From positions 1 to 64,000 of the forward strand of contig NZ_WIXN01000020.1 in assembly GCF_010994035.1 (NCBI RefSeq): a DNA stretch of 64,000 bases, in the 5' to 3' direction. Under the pieces are notes generated by a model. The model had not been told where the DNA came from and ran no database searches. It saw only the letters and a program-made list of their open reading frames with translations. Origin of the DNA: Virgibacillus aidingensis. GTDB lineage: Bacteria; Bacillota; Bacilli; Bacillales; Amphibacillaceae. Positions 17,556 through 26,724 of this stretch are shown piece by piece. The stretch's first letter is position 1. Each line of letters opens with the position of its first letter. The position numbers and the translations under genes were made by a program.

Positions 17556-20500
17556 ATGATTAAAAGAATTGGATTTATATTTTTGGCAATTTTACTAGTG
17601 CTCAGTAATTTTTCATTTGTCAGTGCAGCAGGACAAGCCTTGCCGCAGCAGTTGAAAGAGAGACCAAATCTGCTATCCGGCGAATTAAAAGAAACAGAGG
17701 ACCCGAATAAAAAGCTGCGCGTAATCGTGGAAGTAGATGATGAAGCACCGATTGAAATCGCAACAAAGAAAGGCATGACATTTAACAGTCTTGCAGAAAA
17801 TGAAAAACTGCAGATGGAAAGAGAAGCAAAAGCAAAGCAGGAAATCATTAAGGACGAAATGAAAGGAAAGCAGGTAGAAGCTGACTATCTGCAGGAGTTC
17901 ACGACGGTAGTGAACGGTTTTAGTGCCGAAGTAAAGCAGGGGGATATTGAAAGTATAAAAGATATTCCAAGTGTAAAATCGGTACATATTGTAAATGAAT
18001 ACGAACGTCCAATTGTGGAACCGGAAATGAAATACAGTAAAGAGTTAGTCGAAGCACAAAAAGTTTGGCGGGATTATGGATATAAAGGGGAAGGCATGGT
18101 TGTCGGCATCATTGATTCCGGGATCGATCCGAGCCACCGGGACATGGTTCTTACCGATAACGAAACAGGTGCACTGACCGAGGACTACGTCAATACGGTC
18201 ATTGACAAGGAAGACCTGCCGGGAAGCTATTATACTGAAAAAGTACCGTATGGCTACAACTACATGGATGAAAATGATGAGATCCGTGAAATTCATGTAA
18301 ATGCCAACTACCATGGCATGCATGTCGGCGGAACGGTTGCTGCCAATGGAGATGAAGAAAATGGAGGAATCCTGGGTGTTGCACCGGAAGCACAGCTTTT
18401 GGCATTGAAAGTGTTCGGAAATGATCCCGATATGCAATCCACCTATGGCGATATTTACATTAAAGCCATTGATGATGCGATAAAACTAGGGGCTGATGTG
18501 CTGAACATGAGTTTAGGTTCAACAGCGGGCTTTGTGGATCCTGAATCTCCGGAACAGCAAGCGGTAACCCGTGCAGTAAATAATGGCATTCTGATGTCTA
18601 TTTCAGGAGGCAACTCCGCATTATTTGGCGATGGTTTCTTTTATCCATATGCCTCAAATCCTGACTATGGTGTCAGCGGATCACCCGGGGTAGCGTATGA
18701 TTCTTTGCAGGTATCCTCCTTTGAAAATACTTTCATGGAAGTGGATGCCGTGGCATATTCATACGGTGAGGAAACTGGAACAGCTGCATTCCTGTCTGCC
18801 GGAAACACAAACCCGCCTGAAGACGGTTCTTCATTTGAAGTTACCGAAGCAGGACTGGGGCATCCGGAAGATTTTACAGATGCTGACGGAAAATTTGTAC
18901 TCATCCAGCGTGGAGAACTGGATTTTGTCACAAAAGCACTTAATGCACAAAATGCAGGAGCTGCCGGAGTGATCGTCTATAACAATGAAGATGGGCTTGT
19001 AAATATGGCTACAGATCCGGAGATTACGATACCACAGCTGTTTATGCTGAAAAGTGATGGGGACAAACTGGTTGCAGCCATCCGCGATGGGCAGGATGTG
19101 ACATTCACTTTTTCCGGTGATTCCGCAATGATCGATAATCCGGATGCCGGAAAGATGAGTGCATTCACGTCCTGGGGACTTACACCGAACTTGGATTTCA
19201 AACCGGAAATCACTGCACCGGGCGGCCAAATCCTTTCCACATTAAATGATAACGAATACGGATTAATGAGCGGTACATCCATGGCTGCACCACATGTTGC
19301 AGGCGGAGCCGCCCTGGTATTGGAACGGATTGATGAGGAATTTGGCTATGCAAACGCAGACCGTGTGAACCTGACAAAAAATATCATGATGAATACCTCG
19401 GAAAAAGTGGAATTTGACGGCGCCTTTGTTTCACCGAGACGTCAAGGTGCCGGGTTAATGCAATTGCATGCTGCATTATCCACACCGGTAGTTGTGACTG
19501 AATCCGAAACAAATGAAGCAAAAGTGTCATTAAGAGAAGTAACGGAAAATGAAGTGACTTTTTCCTTAACTGCCGAAAACTTTACGGATGAAGCAGTTAC
19601 GTATGAAGTGGAAGCAAATGCACAGACAGACACGCCTGTAGATGGCGGAGGTGTTATTGTTACTGCACCGAATATGTTTGGCGCTAATGATCTTGGCGAG
19701 CTTGCCACCGTAAATGGTGAATCTGTAAGTACAATTGAAGTACCGGCAAATGATACCGTGACATTTGAAGTAACCATCGATGTAAGCAGTGTGGACGAGT
19801 CTCTCACTGAAATATTTACAAATGGATACTGGCTGGAAGGTTTCGTGACACTGACTGATCCGACAGACATGAACCCTGAGCTGACAGTGCCGTATGCCGG
19901 ATTTAAAGGAGACTGGGACGCTGCACCAATTTTTGATGAACCTATGTGGGATGCGGACACGTATTATGGCATGACAGGTGTTGTTACCCACCTTGGAGAA
20001 GGAGACTATGGATTCCTCGGGGAGGATCTCGCAACAGGAGCCATTGATCCGGAAAAAATTGCCTTCTCGCCAAATGGAGATGGCGAACAGGATGATGCTT
20101 TGCTTATGTTCTCACTCCTGAGGAATGCCAAAGACGCCAAGTTTAACGTGCTGGATGAAGACGGGGAAATACTTCGCACGATCAGGCTGGAATCCAACCT
20201 GAGAAAAAATTACTATGACAGTGGAAGAGGCCCGCTTTATTCTTTGTCCGGTGAAAGAGCATGGGATGGAAAGATTAATGGAGAGCTTGCAAGTGAAGGT
20301 CAATATTATTTGCAGGCAGAAGCAGTCATTGACTATGAAGGTGCTGAATGGCAGTCACTGACTTTGCCGGTAAAACTGGATGTAACAGCACCGGAATTAA
20401 CAGCCGAATATGATGCAGAAGAACAAGTGGTAACAGTAGATGCAAGCGATAATGAAGAAGGAAGCGGACTTGCATACTGGGAAGTTTATGTGGACGGGGA

Positions 20501-21470
20501 GCCTGTCCTGGAAGAACCTTATGTACAAGGGGAAACCGAACATCAATTTACATCTGAATTGGAAGACGGTGCAACCATCACGGTCATTGCCGCTGACTAT
20601 GCCGGAAACAGTGCGGAAGAAGAAATGGAAGCAGAAGGACCTGCTGACACCACGCCACCGGATCTTCGTCTCACAACACCTGAATTCCTGGGAGTTGAAA
20701 CAGACAGGGATGTTGAATTTTCCGGCTATGTTACAGATGATACCGGTATAAATACAGTAACTGTGGATGGACAAGAAGCAGATCTTGTTTATAACGAAGA
20801 AGAAGATCGCTATGAATTTTCCCTCACGGTAGCACATGAAGAAGATGGTTTTTATACCCGGCAGGTTAAGGCAGTGGATCACGCAGGCAATGAGTCATCT
20901 TTTGCCCGCAGATACTTTGTGGATACCACACCGGCAGCATTGGAAATAACAGCGCCGGAGAAAACAGAAGAGGCGGCTGTTGCCGTTTCAGCAGCGATCC
21001 AGGATAATTTTGACGAAATTAATCTGTTTGTAGATGACAACCATGTTTTCAACCATGACCTCTCCATGCCATATGGTGAGAACGGATTTGATGAAACAGT
21101 CGAGGATATTTCATTAAACCTGGAGCTCGGCACAAATGAATTCGAATTTAAAGTGGTTGATCTTGCCGGGTTTGAGACAGTGGAGAATGTAACGATTGAG
21201 CGGGAAACAAGCGTTGCCAATATGCAAAGCATAATCGAGGCATTTACCGCCTCGGGAGAAATTGCAAATGAAGCAACCGCACGCGCTTTAAGTTTGCATC
21301 TGACAGCAGTCGGCCATTACGCAGACAATGATCAGCTCGATAAAGCAGTACAGCACATGCCTGGCCTGCACCAACTGCTCAATGTATTCGAAAGAAATAA
21401 TATGATAACAGAAAAAGCAGCAAACACCTTGAAAAAACACGCAGAATACCTAATTGCAAAGTGGGACTGA
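17556..21470 (+). CDS. large secreted subtilisin-like serine protease (Vpr-like, S8 family, with PA domain)
   Basis: The 1304 residues start with a signal peptide (cut after VSA, about residue 24). An inhibitor_I9-type propeptide follows (about 50-150). The S8 catalytic domain has Asp187 (GIIDSGID), His253 (YHGMHVGG), an oxyanion Asn in SISGGNSA and Ser575 (SGTSMAAPH). A PA domain is inserted (about 400-510, with VLIQRGELDFVTKALNAQNAG). Then come a C5a-peptidase-like Fn3 region, an FSPNGDGEQDD segment and Ig-like beta domains. The C-terminal ~85 residues look like a FIMAH helical domain (IIEAFTASGEIANEATARAL). The arrangement is Vpr-like but much longer than B. subtilis Vpr (about 806 residues). 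It is very acidic, suiting a saline environment. The last two codons lie inside a GTGGGAC repeat. Confidence 0.93.
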   Translation: MIKRIGFIFLAILLVLSNFSFVSAAGQALPQQLKERPNLLSGELKETEDPNKKLRVIVEVDDEAPIEIATKKGMTFNSLAENEKLQMEREAKAKQEIIKDEMKGKQVEADYLQEFTTVVNGFSAEVKQGDIESIKDIPSVKSVHIVNEYERPIVEPEMKYSKELVEAQKVWRDYGYKGEGMVVGIIDSGIDPSHRDMVLTDNETGALTEDYVNTVIDKEDLPGSYYTEKVPYGYNYMDENDEIREIHVNANYHGMHVGGTVAANGDEENGGILGVAPEAQLLALKVFGNDPDMQSTYGDIYIKAIDDAIKLGADVLNMSLGSTAGFVDPESPEQQAVTRAVNNGILMSISGGNSALFGDGFFYPYASNPDYGVSGSPGVAYDSLQVSSFENTFMEVDAVAYSYGEETGTAAFLSAGNTNPPEDGSSFEVTEAGLGHPEDFTDADGKFVLIQRGELDFVTKALNAQNAGAAGVIVYNNEDGLVNMATDPEITIPQLFMLKSDGDKLVAAIRDGQDVTFTFSGDSAMIDNPDAGKMSAFTSWGLTPNLDFKPEITAPGGQILSTLNDNEYGLMSGTSMAAPHVAGGAALVLERIDEEFGYANADRVNLTKNIMMNTSEKVEFDGAFVSPRRQGAGLMQLHAALSTPVVVTESETNEAKVSLREVTENEVTFSLTAENFTDEAVTYEVEANAQTDTPVDGGGVIVTAPNMFGANDLGELATVNGESVSTIEVPANDTVTFEVTIDVSSVDESLTEIFTNGYWLEGFVTLTDPTDMNPELTVPYAGFKGDWDAAPIFDEPMWDADTYYGMTGVVTHLGEGDYGFLGEDLATGAIDPEKIAFSPNGDGEQDDALLMFSLLRNAKDAKFNVLDEDGEILRTIRLESNLRKNYYDSGRGPLYSLSGERAWDGKINGELASEGQYYLQAEAVIDYEGAEWQSLTLPVKLDVTAPELTAEYDAEEQVVTVDASDNEEGSGLAYWEVYVDGEPVLEEPYVQGETEHQFTSELEDGATITVIAADYAGNSAEEEMEAEGPADTTPPDLRLTTPEFLGVETDRDVEFSGYVTDDTGINTVTVDGQEADLVYNEEEDRYEFSLTVAHEEDGFYTRQVKAVDHAGNESSFARRYFVDTTPAALEITAPEKTEEAAVAVSAAIQDNFDEINLFVDDNHVFNHDLSMPYGENGFDETVEDISLNLELGTNEFEFKVVDLAGFETVENVTIERETSVANMQSIIEAFTASGEIANEATARALSLHLTAVGHYADNDQLDKAVQHMPGLHQLLNVFERNNMITEKAANTLKKHAEYLIAKWD

Positions 21471-21523
21471 GGGACAGGCACGTTGTCCCACTTGTGGGGA
21501 CACAGGGACAGGTTTGCTGTCCC
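21461..21523. repeat. GGGACAG palindromic repeats at the end of the protease gene
   Basis: GTGGGAC (21461) pairs with GTCCCAC, and a second hairpin GGGACAG...CTGTCCC spans 21505-21523. Similar GGGACA-type palindromes occur after genes in many bacilli. The first one overlaps the protease stop codon. The same motif type recurs at 23008-23037. Confidence 0.75.
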
Positions 21524-21561
21524 AATTACTTCAGTAATGAAGACATTTTAGTATTGTAAAA

Positions 21562-21662
21562 AAGAAGGCACGATAGGCAGTATTTGAAATGCTCCCCTTA
21601 AGGTAGACAGATTAAAAAATAAAAATCTGTTTTGTCTTAAGGGGAACTTTTTATGCCTTCTT
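21562..21662. mobile_element. 101-bp nested palindrome, possible IS remnant or MITE
   Basis: AAGAAGGCA (21562) pairs with TGCCTTCTT (21654). Inside, TCCCCTTAAG pairs with CTTAAGGGGA, and AGATT pairs with AATCT around a short A/T loop. CTCCCCTTAAGGTAGACAG-like ends resemble the termini of some firmicute insertion sequences, so two IS ends joined without a transposase is a fair reading. A terminator cannot be excluded, as the element also has T residues after the inner stem. Confidence 0.5.
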
Positions 21663-21681
21663 CTTGTTTATTGCGTTTCTA

Positions 21682-21709
21682 TTGACAAGAGATTTTTAAA
21701 TGTTAAAAT
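21682..21709 (+). promoter_or_regulatory. candidate sigma-A promoter of the Rpn-family gene
   Basis: A perfect TTGACA and TAAAAT are 16 bases apart, 25 bases before the ATG. Confidence 0.6.
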
Positions 21710-21734
21710 TAATTTAAAATTCTGGAAGGGATGG

Positions 21735-22694
21735 ATGGAGGTATTGATAACTACAAAAAAAGCAACAATAATTTTTGAGAAAAAGTCACTTTATACTGAC
21801 CATGACAGGCTATTCAAAGAACTGATTCAAACGTTTTTCAAGGAATTTATCGGTGCATTTTTTCCATTGGTTTACAGAGAAATAAATTTCTCCACTGTAA
21901 AATTTCTGGATCAGGAAGTATTTACAGATATCATAATCGGCGAAAAGCGCCGTATAGACATCCTTGCTGAAGTAAAGCTAAAAGCTAAACATCAGATTAT
22001 CCACATCCATATTGAACCCCAGGCCTCATATGAAAAGGACTTCCATGAAAGAATGTTCATTTACTACAGCCGCCTTTATGAAAAACACCGCAAGCCCATA
22101 TTGCCAATTGCAGTTTTCAGTTATAATGATAAGAGACAGGTACCAGAACAATTTGATATTCATGTAACAGGACTCCACCCAATTAGATTTCGCTATTTAC
22201 AGCTTCATTTAATTAAGAAAAATTGGCGGGAGTTCATTAAAAATGATAACCCTGCTGCTGCCGCACTATTAAGTAAAATGGGATATACAGAAGAAGAGCG
22301 GGTGCAAGTGAAATTGGAGTTTTTACGAATGATAAGCCGAATGGAACTGGATCCGGCCAGGATGTCTTTATTATACGGATTCTTTGAAACTTATCTTGAA
22401 TTAGATGATGAGGAGGAGAAAGAAATGCAGGAAAAAATTAAACAGCTGCCGGAAGATGAAGCAAAGGTTTTGCATCGGCTGCCCAATTCATATTTTGAAA
22501 AGGGTATGAAGGAAGGAATAGAAAAGGGAATAGAAAAAGGAATAGAAAAAGGAATAGAAAGAGGAATAGAAAAAGGTAAGCAGGCAGCGGCAAAAAATCT
22601 ATTATTAAAAAATATGTCAAAAGAAGAGGTTGCAGAGGTTACGGAGTTAAGTATAGAAGAGGTAGAAGAAATTGCCGGGAACTTAAAAGGTTAA
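21735..22694 (+). CDS. Rpn-family PD-(D/E)XK nuclease / putative transposase-like protein
   Basis: The 319-residue protein begins with the YhgA/Rpn-type nuclease region DHDRLFKELIQTFFKEFIGAFFP. The putative active-site segment FTDIIIGEKRRIDILAEVKLK (about 75-95) follows, then IIHIHIEPQ. This family (Rpn in E. coli) promotes recombination-like DNA cleavage; other members are only predicted nucleases. After about residue 255 comes a run of GIEK tetrapeptide repeats encoded by a 12-base unit. The tail KNLLLKNMSKEEVAEVTELSIEEVEEIAG resembles a DUF4351-like helix. It is flanked by GGGACAG repeats and a palindrome, so it sits in a repeat-rich mobile-like patch. It has its own promoter. Confidence 0.75.
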   Translation: MEVLITTKKATIIFEKKSLYTDHDRLFKELIQTFFKEFIGAFFPLVYREINFSTVKFLDQEVFTDIIIGEKRRIDILAEVKLKAKHQIIHIHIEPQASYEKDFHERMFIYYSRLYEKHRKPILPIAVFSYNDKRQVPEQFDIHVTGLHPIRFRYLQLHLIKKNWREFIKNDNPAAAALLSKMGYTEEERVQVKLEFLRMISRMELDPARMSLLYGFFETYLELDDEEEKEMQEKIKQLPEDEAKVLHRLPNSYFEKGMKEGIEKGIEKGIEKGIERGIEKGKQAAAKNLLLKNMSKEEVAEVTELSIEEVEEIAGNLKG

Positions 22695-22767
22695 TGGACA
22701 TGAAGGACAGATACCTGGGGCTGTGCTAAATGCTCGCCCCGTCGTAAAGAATTGTCCCAGTGTCCCT

Positions 22768-23020
22768 CAAGGAGGAGAAAGAAATGCAGGAAAAAATTAA
22801 ACAGCTGCCGGAAGATGAAGCAAAGGTCTTGTACCGGCTGCCCAATTCATATTTTGAAAAGGGTATGAAGGAAGGAATAGAAAAAGGTAAGCAGGCAGCG
22901 GCAAAAAATCTATTATTAAAAAATATGTCAAAAGAAGAGGTTGCAGAAGTTACGGAGTTAAGTATAGAAGAAGTAGAAGAAATTGCCGGGAACTTAAAAG
23001 GTGAAATGGGGGACAGCTGA
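22768..23020 (+). pseudogene. partial duplicate of the Rpn-family gene 3' end
   Basis: From AAGGAGGAGAAAGAAATGCAG onward this stretch copies the last ~280 bases of the preceding gene almost exactly. It lacks five GIEK repeat units (60 bases), with about a handful of base changes. The nuclease domain is absent, so it encodes at most a helical tail of ~80 residues starting EKEMQEKIKQLPEDEAK. It is very likely a broken tandem duplication rather than a functional gene, although the internal ribosome-like GGAGGAG before an ATG would allow translation. The GGGACAG repeat follows its end. Confidence 0.7.
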
Positions 23021-23037
23021 CCTGTCCCTGTGTCCCA
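23008..23037. repeat. GGGACAG palindromic repeat
   Basis: GGGGACAG CTGAC CTGTCCC forms a short hairpin, followed by a partial TGTCCC. It separates the Rpn duplicate from the convergent dipeptidase gene and matches the repeats at 21461-21523. Confidence 0.7.
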
Positions 23038-23038
23038 T

Positions 23039-24073
23039 TTATCCAAGCACACGTTCATATACTTTCATAAAGTTTCTGCCGTAGATTTTTATGATATCTT
23101 CTTTGGCAAACCCTCTTTCCAACAGGGCAAAGGTCAATCTCCCCAAGGAACCATGCTTGTCGACGATATCAAATGCTTCCCGGACGACCCCGTCAGGTTT
23201 ATATTTCGTAAACAAGTCGCATAAATCAAGTCCAAGTCCGATATGTTCCACACCAACTATACCCGCCATGTGCCCAATATGATCGGCAAGGGTGTTCACA
23301 TCCGGTTTGTCCGATTCAACGGAAGCAATTATACTGACCGCATTGATTCCCGCCACACCGCCAGAGTCTGCAAGTGCCTGCAACTGGGCGTCGGTTAAGT
23401 TTCTCGGTGTATTGGATACCGCTCTTGCATTCGAGTGGGAGGCAATGACCGGCTGATTGGAATGGGCCATTATATCTTCAAACCCTTCATCATTAATATG
23501 GGTCACATCCATGATCATGCCGAGTTTTTCCGCTTCCCTGAGCACCTCCAGCCCAAAATCCGACAAGCCGCCCGTCATTTGCCGATCGGAAAATTTAAAT
23601 GTACAGCCATCGCCTGCCGCATTTCTTCTGCTCCACGTTAACCCGACAAACCGAACGCCCAGTTCATAAAATACCCTTAATAAAGAAATATCTGTACCAA
23701 GCGGCTCCACTCCTTCAAAAGAAAGCATGATGCCAACTTTTCCACTTGCCTTTGCCTGCAAAATATCCGTAGTATCTTTACAGAGCATCAGTTTATCAGC
23801 TGACTCCTCAAGCTCCGTGTACAGACAGCTTACCTGATGGAGAGCTTTTCGCAATGCATTCTCCGGAAGGTCGGCATCTTCCAGGTAAATGGAAGAAACA
23901 ATCACATTCCAGCCGCCTTTTATAAATTCAGGAAGATGATCTGTTTCAATCACCTTTGTCCTGCCTAATGCACGCTGTGCAGCTACATCAAACAGAAGGT
24001 CAAAATGCGCATCAATGGTAATGGCCTGTTCGTGAATCTCGTCTATTGTTTCCTGTAATGTATTTTTTCCCAC
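23039..24073 (-). CDS. M19-family membrane dipeptidase (renal dipeptidase-like)
   Basis: This is a zinc metallopeptidase predicted to split dipeptides, including those with a C-terminal D-amino acid. The 344 residues show the metal-binding pattern of family M19: HxD as DAHFD (about residue 20-25), Glu in LSFEGVEPLG (about 120), His in VTHIND, His in IASHSNARAV (about 210), and the Asp of GLGLDLCDL near residue 275. The start is GTG at 24073, with AGGGGGA 8 bases upstream. No signal peptide is seen, so it is probably cytoplasmic. An M19 enzyme that can handle D-residues is suggestive near a peptide-modifying locus, but the operon is separate. Confidence 0.9.
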   Translation of the reverse strand: MGKNTLQETIDEIHEQAITIDAHFDLLFDVAAQRALGRTKVIETDHLPEFIKGGWNVIVSSIYLEDADLPENALRKALHQVSCLYTELEESADKLMLCKDTTDILQAKASGKVGIMLSFEGVEPLGTDISLLRVFYELGVRFVGLTWSRRNAAGDGCTFKFSDRQMTGGLSDFGLEVLREAEKLGMIMDVTHINDEGFEDIMAHSNQPVIASHSNARAVSNTPRNLTDAQLQALADSGGVAGINAVSIIASVESDKPDVNTLADHIGHMAGIVGVEHIGLGLDLCDLFTKYKPDGVVREAFDIVDKHGSLGRLTFALLERGFAKEDIIKIYGRNFMKVYERVLG

Positions 24074-24126
24074 GTTATATGTCCCCCTATTATATTAATG
24101 AAGACAAACCCCAAAAGGCTGCCTCT

Positions 24127-24154
24127 ATTATACTCTATATTTAACAATTTTCAA
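24127..24154 (-). promoter_or_regulatory. candidate promoter of the dipeptidase gene (minus strand)
   Basis: On the minus strand TTGAAA and TATAAT are separated by 16 bases, about 55 bases before the GTG start. Confidence 0.6.
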
Positions 24155-24173
24155 AAAACATCACGGAAATGAA

Positions 24174-24216
24174 AAGCAAAACTCCCAAGTGCGATCCAGT
24201 CAGGGAGTTTTGCCTT
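24174..24216 (-). terminator. Rho-independent terminator of the sugar dehydrogenase gene
   Basis: On the minus strand GGCAAAACTCCC and GGGAGTTTTGC form a long stem separated by 16 bases, with a modest T-rich tail. It follows the dehydrogenase stop by about 30 bases. Confidence 0.75.
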
Positions 24217-24248
24217 CCTATTAGATTTCGTTAAGGCAGAACAAGCCT

Positions 24249-25565
24249 TTATAAACTCCAATAATGAAATCCTCTTCTCTCACATTCTTTTCTGTCATAA
24301 ATGCTTTTAATATCAACAAGCACTTTTCTGTCGTTTTTAAATAACGTCTCAAGCCTGTCCAAATCAAATTCTTCTTTTAATTCATTATGCGGCACTGCCA
24401 TCACGATCGAATCCAAATCCTGCAGTTCATCTTTGGAGGCCAGCTCGATGCCGAACTCACGATACACATTTTCCACTTCGGCAACCGGATCATACACGAT
24501 TACATTCACACCGTATTCCTTCAGCTCATCAATAATATCAATCACGCGTGTGTTTCTCACATCCCCGACATTTTCCTTAAATGTCAGGCCGAAAATGGCA
24601 ACCTTCGCGCCATCGATTTCCTGCTTGGCCTTGATCATTTTTTTAATAATGTTGCTTGCCACATATTTACCCATGTCATCATTAATTTTTCTGCCGGACA
24701 AAATAATTTGCGAATGATAACCAAGCTGCTCTGCTTTATATGTGAAATAATACGGGTCCACTCCAATACAATGGCCGCCGACGAGGCCAGGGGTGAACTT
24801 CAGGAAATTCCACTTTGTACCGGCAGCTTCCAGCACAGCTTTCGTATTAATATCCATTTTATTAAACACCATGGAAAGCTCATTCATGAAGGCGATATTA
24901 ATATCACGCTGGGAGTTTTCAATTACCTTGGCAGCTTCAGCCACTTTAATGGACTCGGCTTCATGCACGCCGGCTTCAATGATGGAGCCGTAAACATCGG
25001 AAATTTCCCGGAGCGCTTCTTCATCCGATCCGGAAACAATTTTAATGATTTTGGTAAGCGTATTGACTTTATCCCCCGGGTTAATGCGCTCAGGCGAATA
25101 CCCGGCTTTAAAATCCTCGCCAAACGTCATCCCTGATTCTTTTTCCAGCACCGGAATACAGATTTCTTCTGTTGTTCCCGGATAAACCGTGGATTCATAG
25201 ACCACAATGGAACCTTTTGTCAAATTCCGTCCAACCGTTTCACTGGCACCAATGACCGGCTCCAAATTCGGTGTTTTATCCATATTAATCGGAGTGGGTA
25301 CTGACACAATATGAAATTTGCATGCTTTCAAATCTGCTTCATCACTGGTAAAGGTCATGGTCGTATTCCTGACAGCCTCATCCCCTGCCTCATCCGTCAC
25401 ATCCACTCCACTTAAGTATTTATCCAGTTTTTCCTTATTTATATCATAGCCGACAACATCATATTTTTTAGCGAGTTCAATAGCCAGCGGCAAGCCTACA
25501 TAGCCCAGGCCGATTACTGAGATTTTTTCTTTTCTATTCTTAATATCTTCAAACAAACTCATCAT
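24249..25565 (-). CDS. nucleotide-sugar dehydrogenase (UDP-GlcNAc/GalNAc-type, WbpO/TviB-like)
   Basis: This enzyme makes a UDP-uronate by two NAD-dependent oxidations at C6. The 438 residues show the N-terminal NAD motif SVIGLGYVGLPLAIELAKKY (about 16-35), the VSVPTPI and ESTVYPGTT segments, and KVIENSQRDINIAFMNEL. The catalytic Cys lies in LVGGHCIGVDPYY (about residue 270). GLTFKENVGDVRNTRV in the C-terminal domain is also present. The TPINMDKTPNLEPV and GVDPYYFTYKAEQLGYHSQIIL features favour the UDP-HexNAc dehydrogenase subgroup over UDP-glucose dehydrogenase; this subgroup call is an inference. It lies divergently to the uridylyltransferase gene, which fits a joint uronate supply for the polymer locus. 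Confidence 0.9.
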   Translation of the reverse strand: MMSLFEDIKNRKEKISVIGLGYVGLPLAIELAKKYDVVGYDINKEKLDKYLSGVDVTDEAGDEAVRNTTMTFTSDEADLKACKFHIVSVPTPINMDKTPNLEPVIGASETVGRNLTKGSIVVYESTVYPGTTEEICIPVLEKESGMTFGEDFKAGYSPERINPGDKVNTLTKIIKIVSGSDEEALREISDVYGSIIEAGVHEAESIKVAEAAKVIENSQRDINIAFMNELSMVFNKMDINTKAVLEAAGTKWNFLKFTPGLVGGHCIGVDPYYFTYKAEQLGYHSQIILSGRKINDDMGKYVASNIIKKMIKAKQEIDGAKVAIFGLTFKENVGDVRNTRVIDIIDELKEYGVNVIVYDPVAEVENVYREFGIELASKDELQDLDSIVMAVPHNELKEEFDLDRLETLFKNDRKVLVDIKSIYDRKECERRGFHYWSL

Positions 25566-25602
25566 ATTTTCATTCCCTTTTTAAACTTTTATCTAAAATT
25601 CA

Positions 25603-25631
25603 CTATACAATTATATCACGTGATTGTATAG
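25603..25631. promoter_or_regulatory. inverted repeat in the divergent promoter region (possible operator)
   Basis: CTATACAAT (25603-25611) is repeated inverted as ATTGTATAG (25623-25631) with an 11-base spacer containing CACGTG. It lies between the dehydrogenase and uridylyltransferase genes, a suitable place for coordinate control. Its binding protein is unknown. Confidence 0.5.
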
Positions 25632-25757
25632 CATTTTCTCTCATAACGTCGCCTGATTACGACATAATATGCAAATATGATAAACTAAGATGTAGCCGGA
25701 CAAACACTGATTATGGTTAAAATTTTACTATGCTTCAGTTTAAAGGAGACGGACGTT

Positions 25758-26645
25758 ATGCAGGTAAAAAAAGCAATTATCCCAGCTGCTGGACTGGGCA
25801 CACGGCTATTGCCGGCCACAAAAGCCACCCCGAAGGAAATGCTGCCGATTGTGGACAAGCCGACCATTCAATATATTGTGGAAGAGGCAGTCGACTCGGG
25901 AATTGAAGATATTATCATTATTTCGGGCAGGGGAAAGCGGGCAATCGAGGATCATTTTGATACCACCTATGAATTGGAAGCAAAACTTGAAAAAACAGGA
26001 AAGACAGACGTGCTGGAACAGGTTCGCTCGATTTCCAATTTGGCAAATATCCACTATATCAGGCAAAAAGAGCCAAAAGGACTCGGCCATGCGATTGGCT
26101 GTGCAAGCAGCTTTGTCGGCAATGAACCCTTTGCTGTGCTGCTAGGGGATGATATTGTCGAATCGGAAGTCCCATGTTTAAAACAATTGCTTCAGGTATA
26201 TGAGAAACACCAGTGCTCTGTCATTGGCGTACACGACGTGCCATGGGAAGATGTGTCCAAATACGGCATTATTAAAGCTGCCAATGGAAAAGATTTTGGC
26301 AGTTCCATCAAAGAAATTGAGACGATGGTGGAAAAACCTAAACAGGAAGAAGCGCCATCCAATTTGGCAGTCATGGGAAGATACGTGCTTACCCCTGCCA
26401 TTTTTGATATTCTGAAAAATCTTCCGCCTGGAAAGGATAATGAGATTCAACTGACAGATGCCATTAAAATATTGCATGAATCAGAACAGGTGCTGGCATA
26501 TAACTTTGATGGTGAACGCTATGATGTAGGAAACCAGCTGGGCCTCGTAGAAGCAACCATTGATTTTGCTTTAAAACGTGCAGATTTGCATGAAGATGTG
26601 AAGGCGTATATGCAGAAGAAACTGGCGTCTTTAGATAACGATTAA
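25758..26645 (+). CDS. gtaB: UTP-glucose-1-phosphate uridylyltransferase (GtaB/GalU)
   Basis: It makes UDP-glucose from glucose-1-phosphate and UTP in the cytoplasm, a precursor of teichoic acid decoration, glycolipids and, after oxidation, glucuronate. The 295-residue product has the nucleotidyltransferase signature [25 protein letters not shown] (about 6-30), [12 protein letters not shown] (about 125) with the metal-binding Asp, and [23 protein letters not shown]. An upstream in-frame start at 25713 exists, but AAAGGAG 9 bases before ATG 25758 and the family N-terminus decide for the latter. The CGATCG repeat array begins about 115 bases after the stop. Confidence 0.95.
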   Translation: MQVKKAIIPAAGLGTRLLPATKATPKEMLPIVDKPTIQYIVEEAVDSGIEDIIIISGRGKRAIEDHFDTTYELEAKLEKTGKTDVLEQVRSISNLANIHYIRQKEPKGLGHAIGCASSFVGNEPFAVLLGDDIVESEVPCLKQLLQVYEKHQCSVIGVHDVPWEDVSKYGIIKAANGKDFGSSIKEIETMVEKPKQEEAPSNLAVMGRYVLTPAIFDILKNLPPGKDNEIQLTDAIKILHESEQVLAYNFDGERYDVGNQLGLVEATIDFALKRADLHEDVKAYMQKKLASLDND

Positions 26646-26724
26646 ATAGGAGGGGTCGGCATATTTGCCGCCCCTTGTTTTTGCAGGCGGTACGAAAGCC
26701 GCGTAGGAGAGCTGAAATCGCGCA

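Noticed and set aside
22438-22620. Minus-strand frame rich in Leu-Phe repeats
   Set aside because: Antisense of the GIEK microsatellite of the Rpn-type gene; not a protein.
24387-25136. 249-residue plus-strand frame over the sugar dehydrogenase
   Set aside because: Shadow of the minus-strand dehydrogenase, which has full family motifs.
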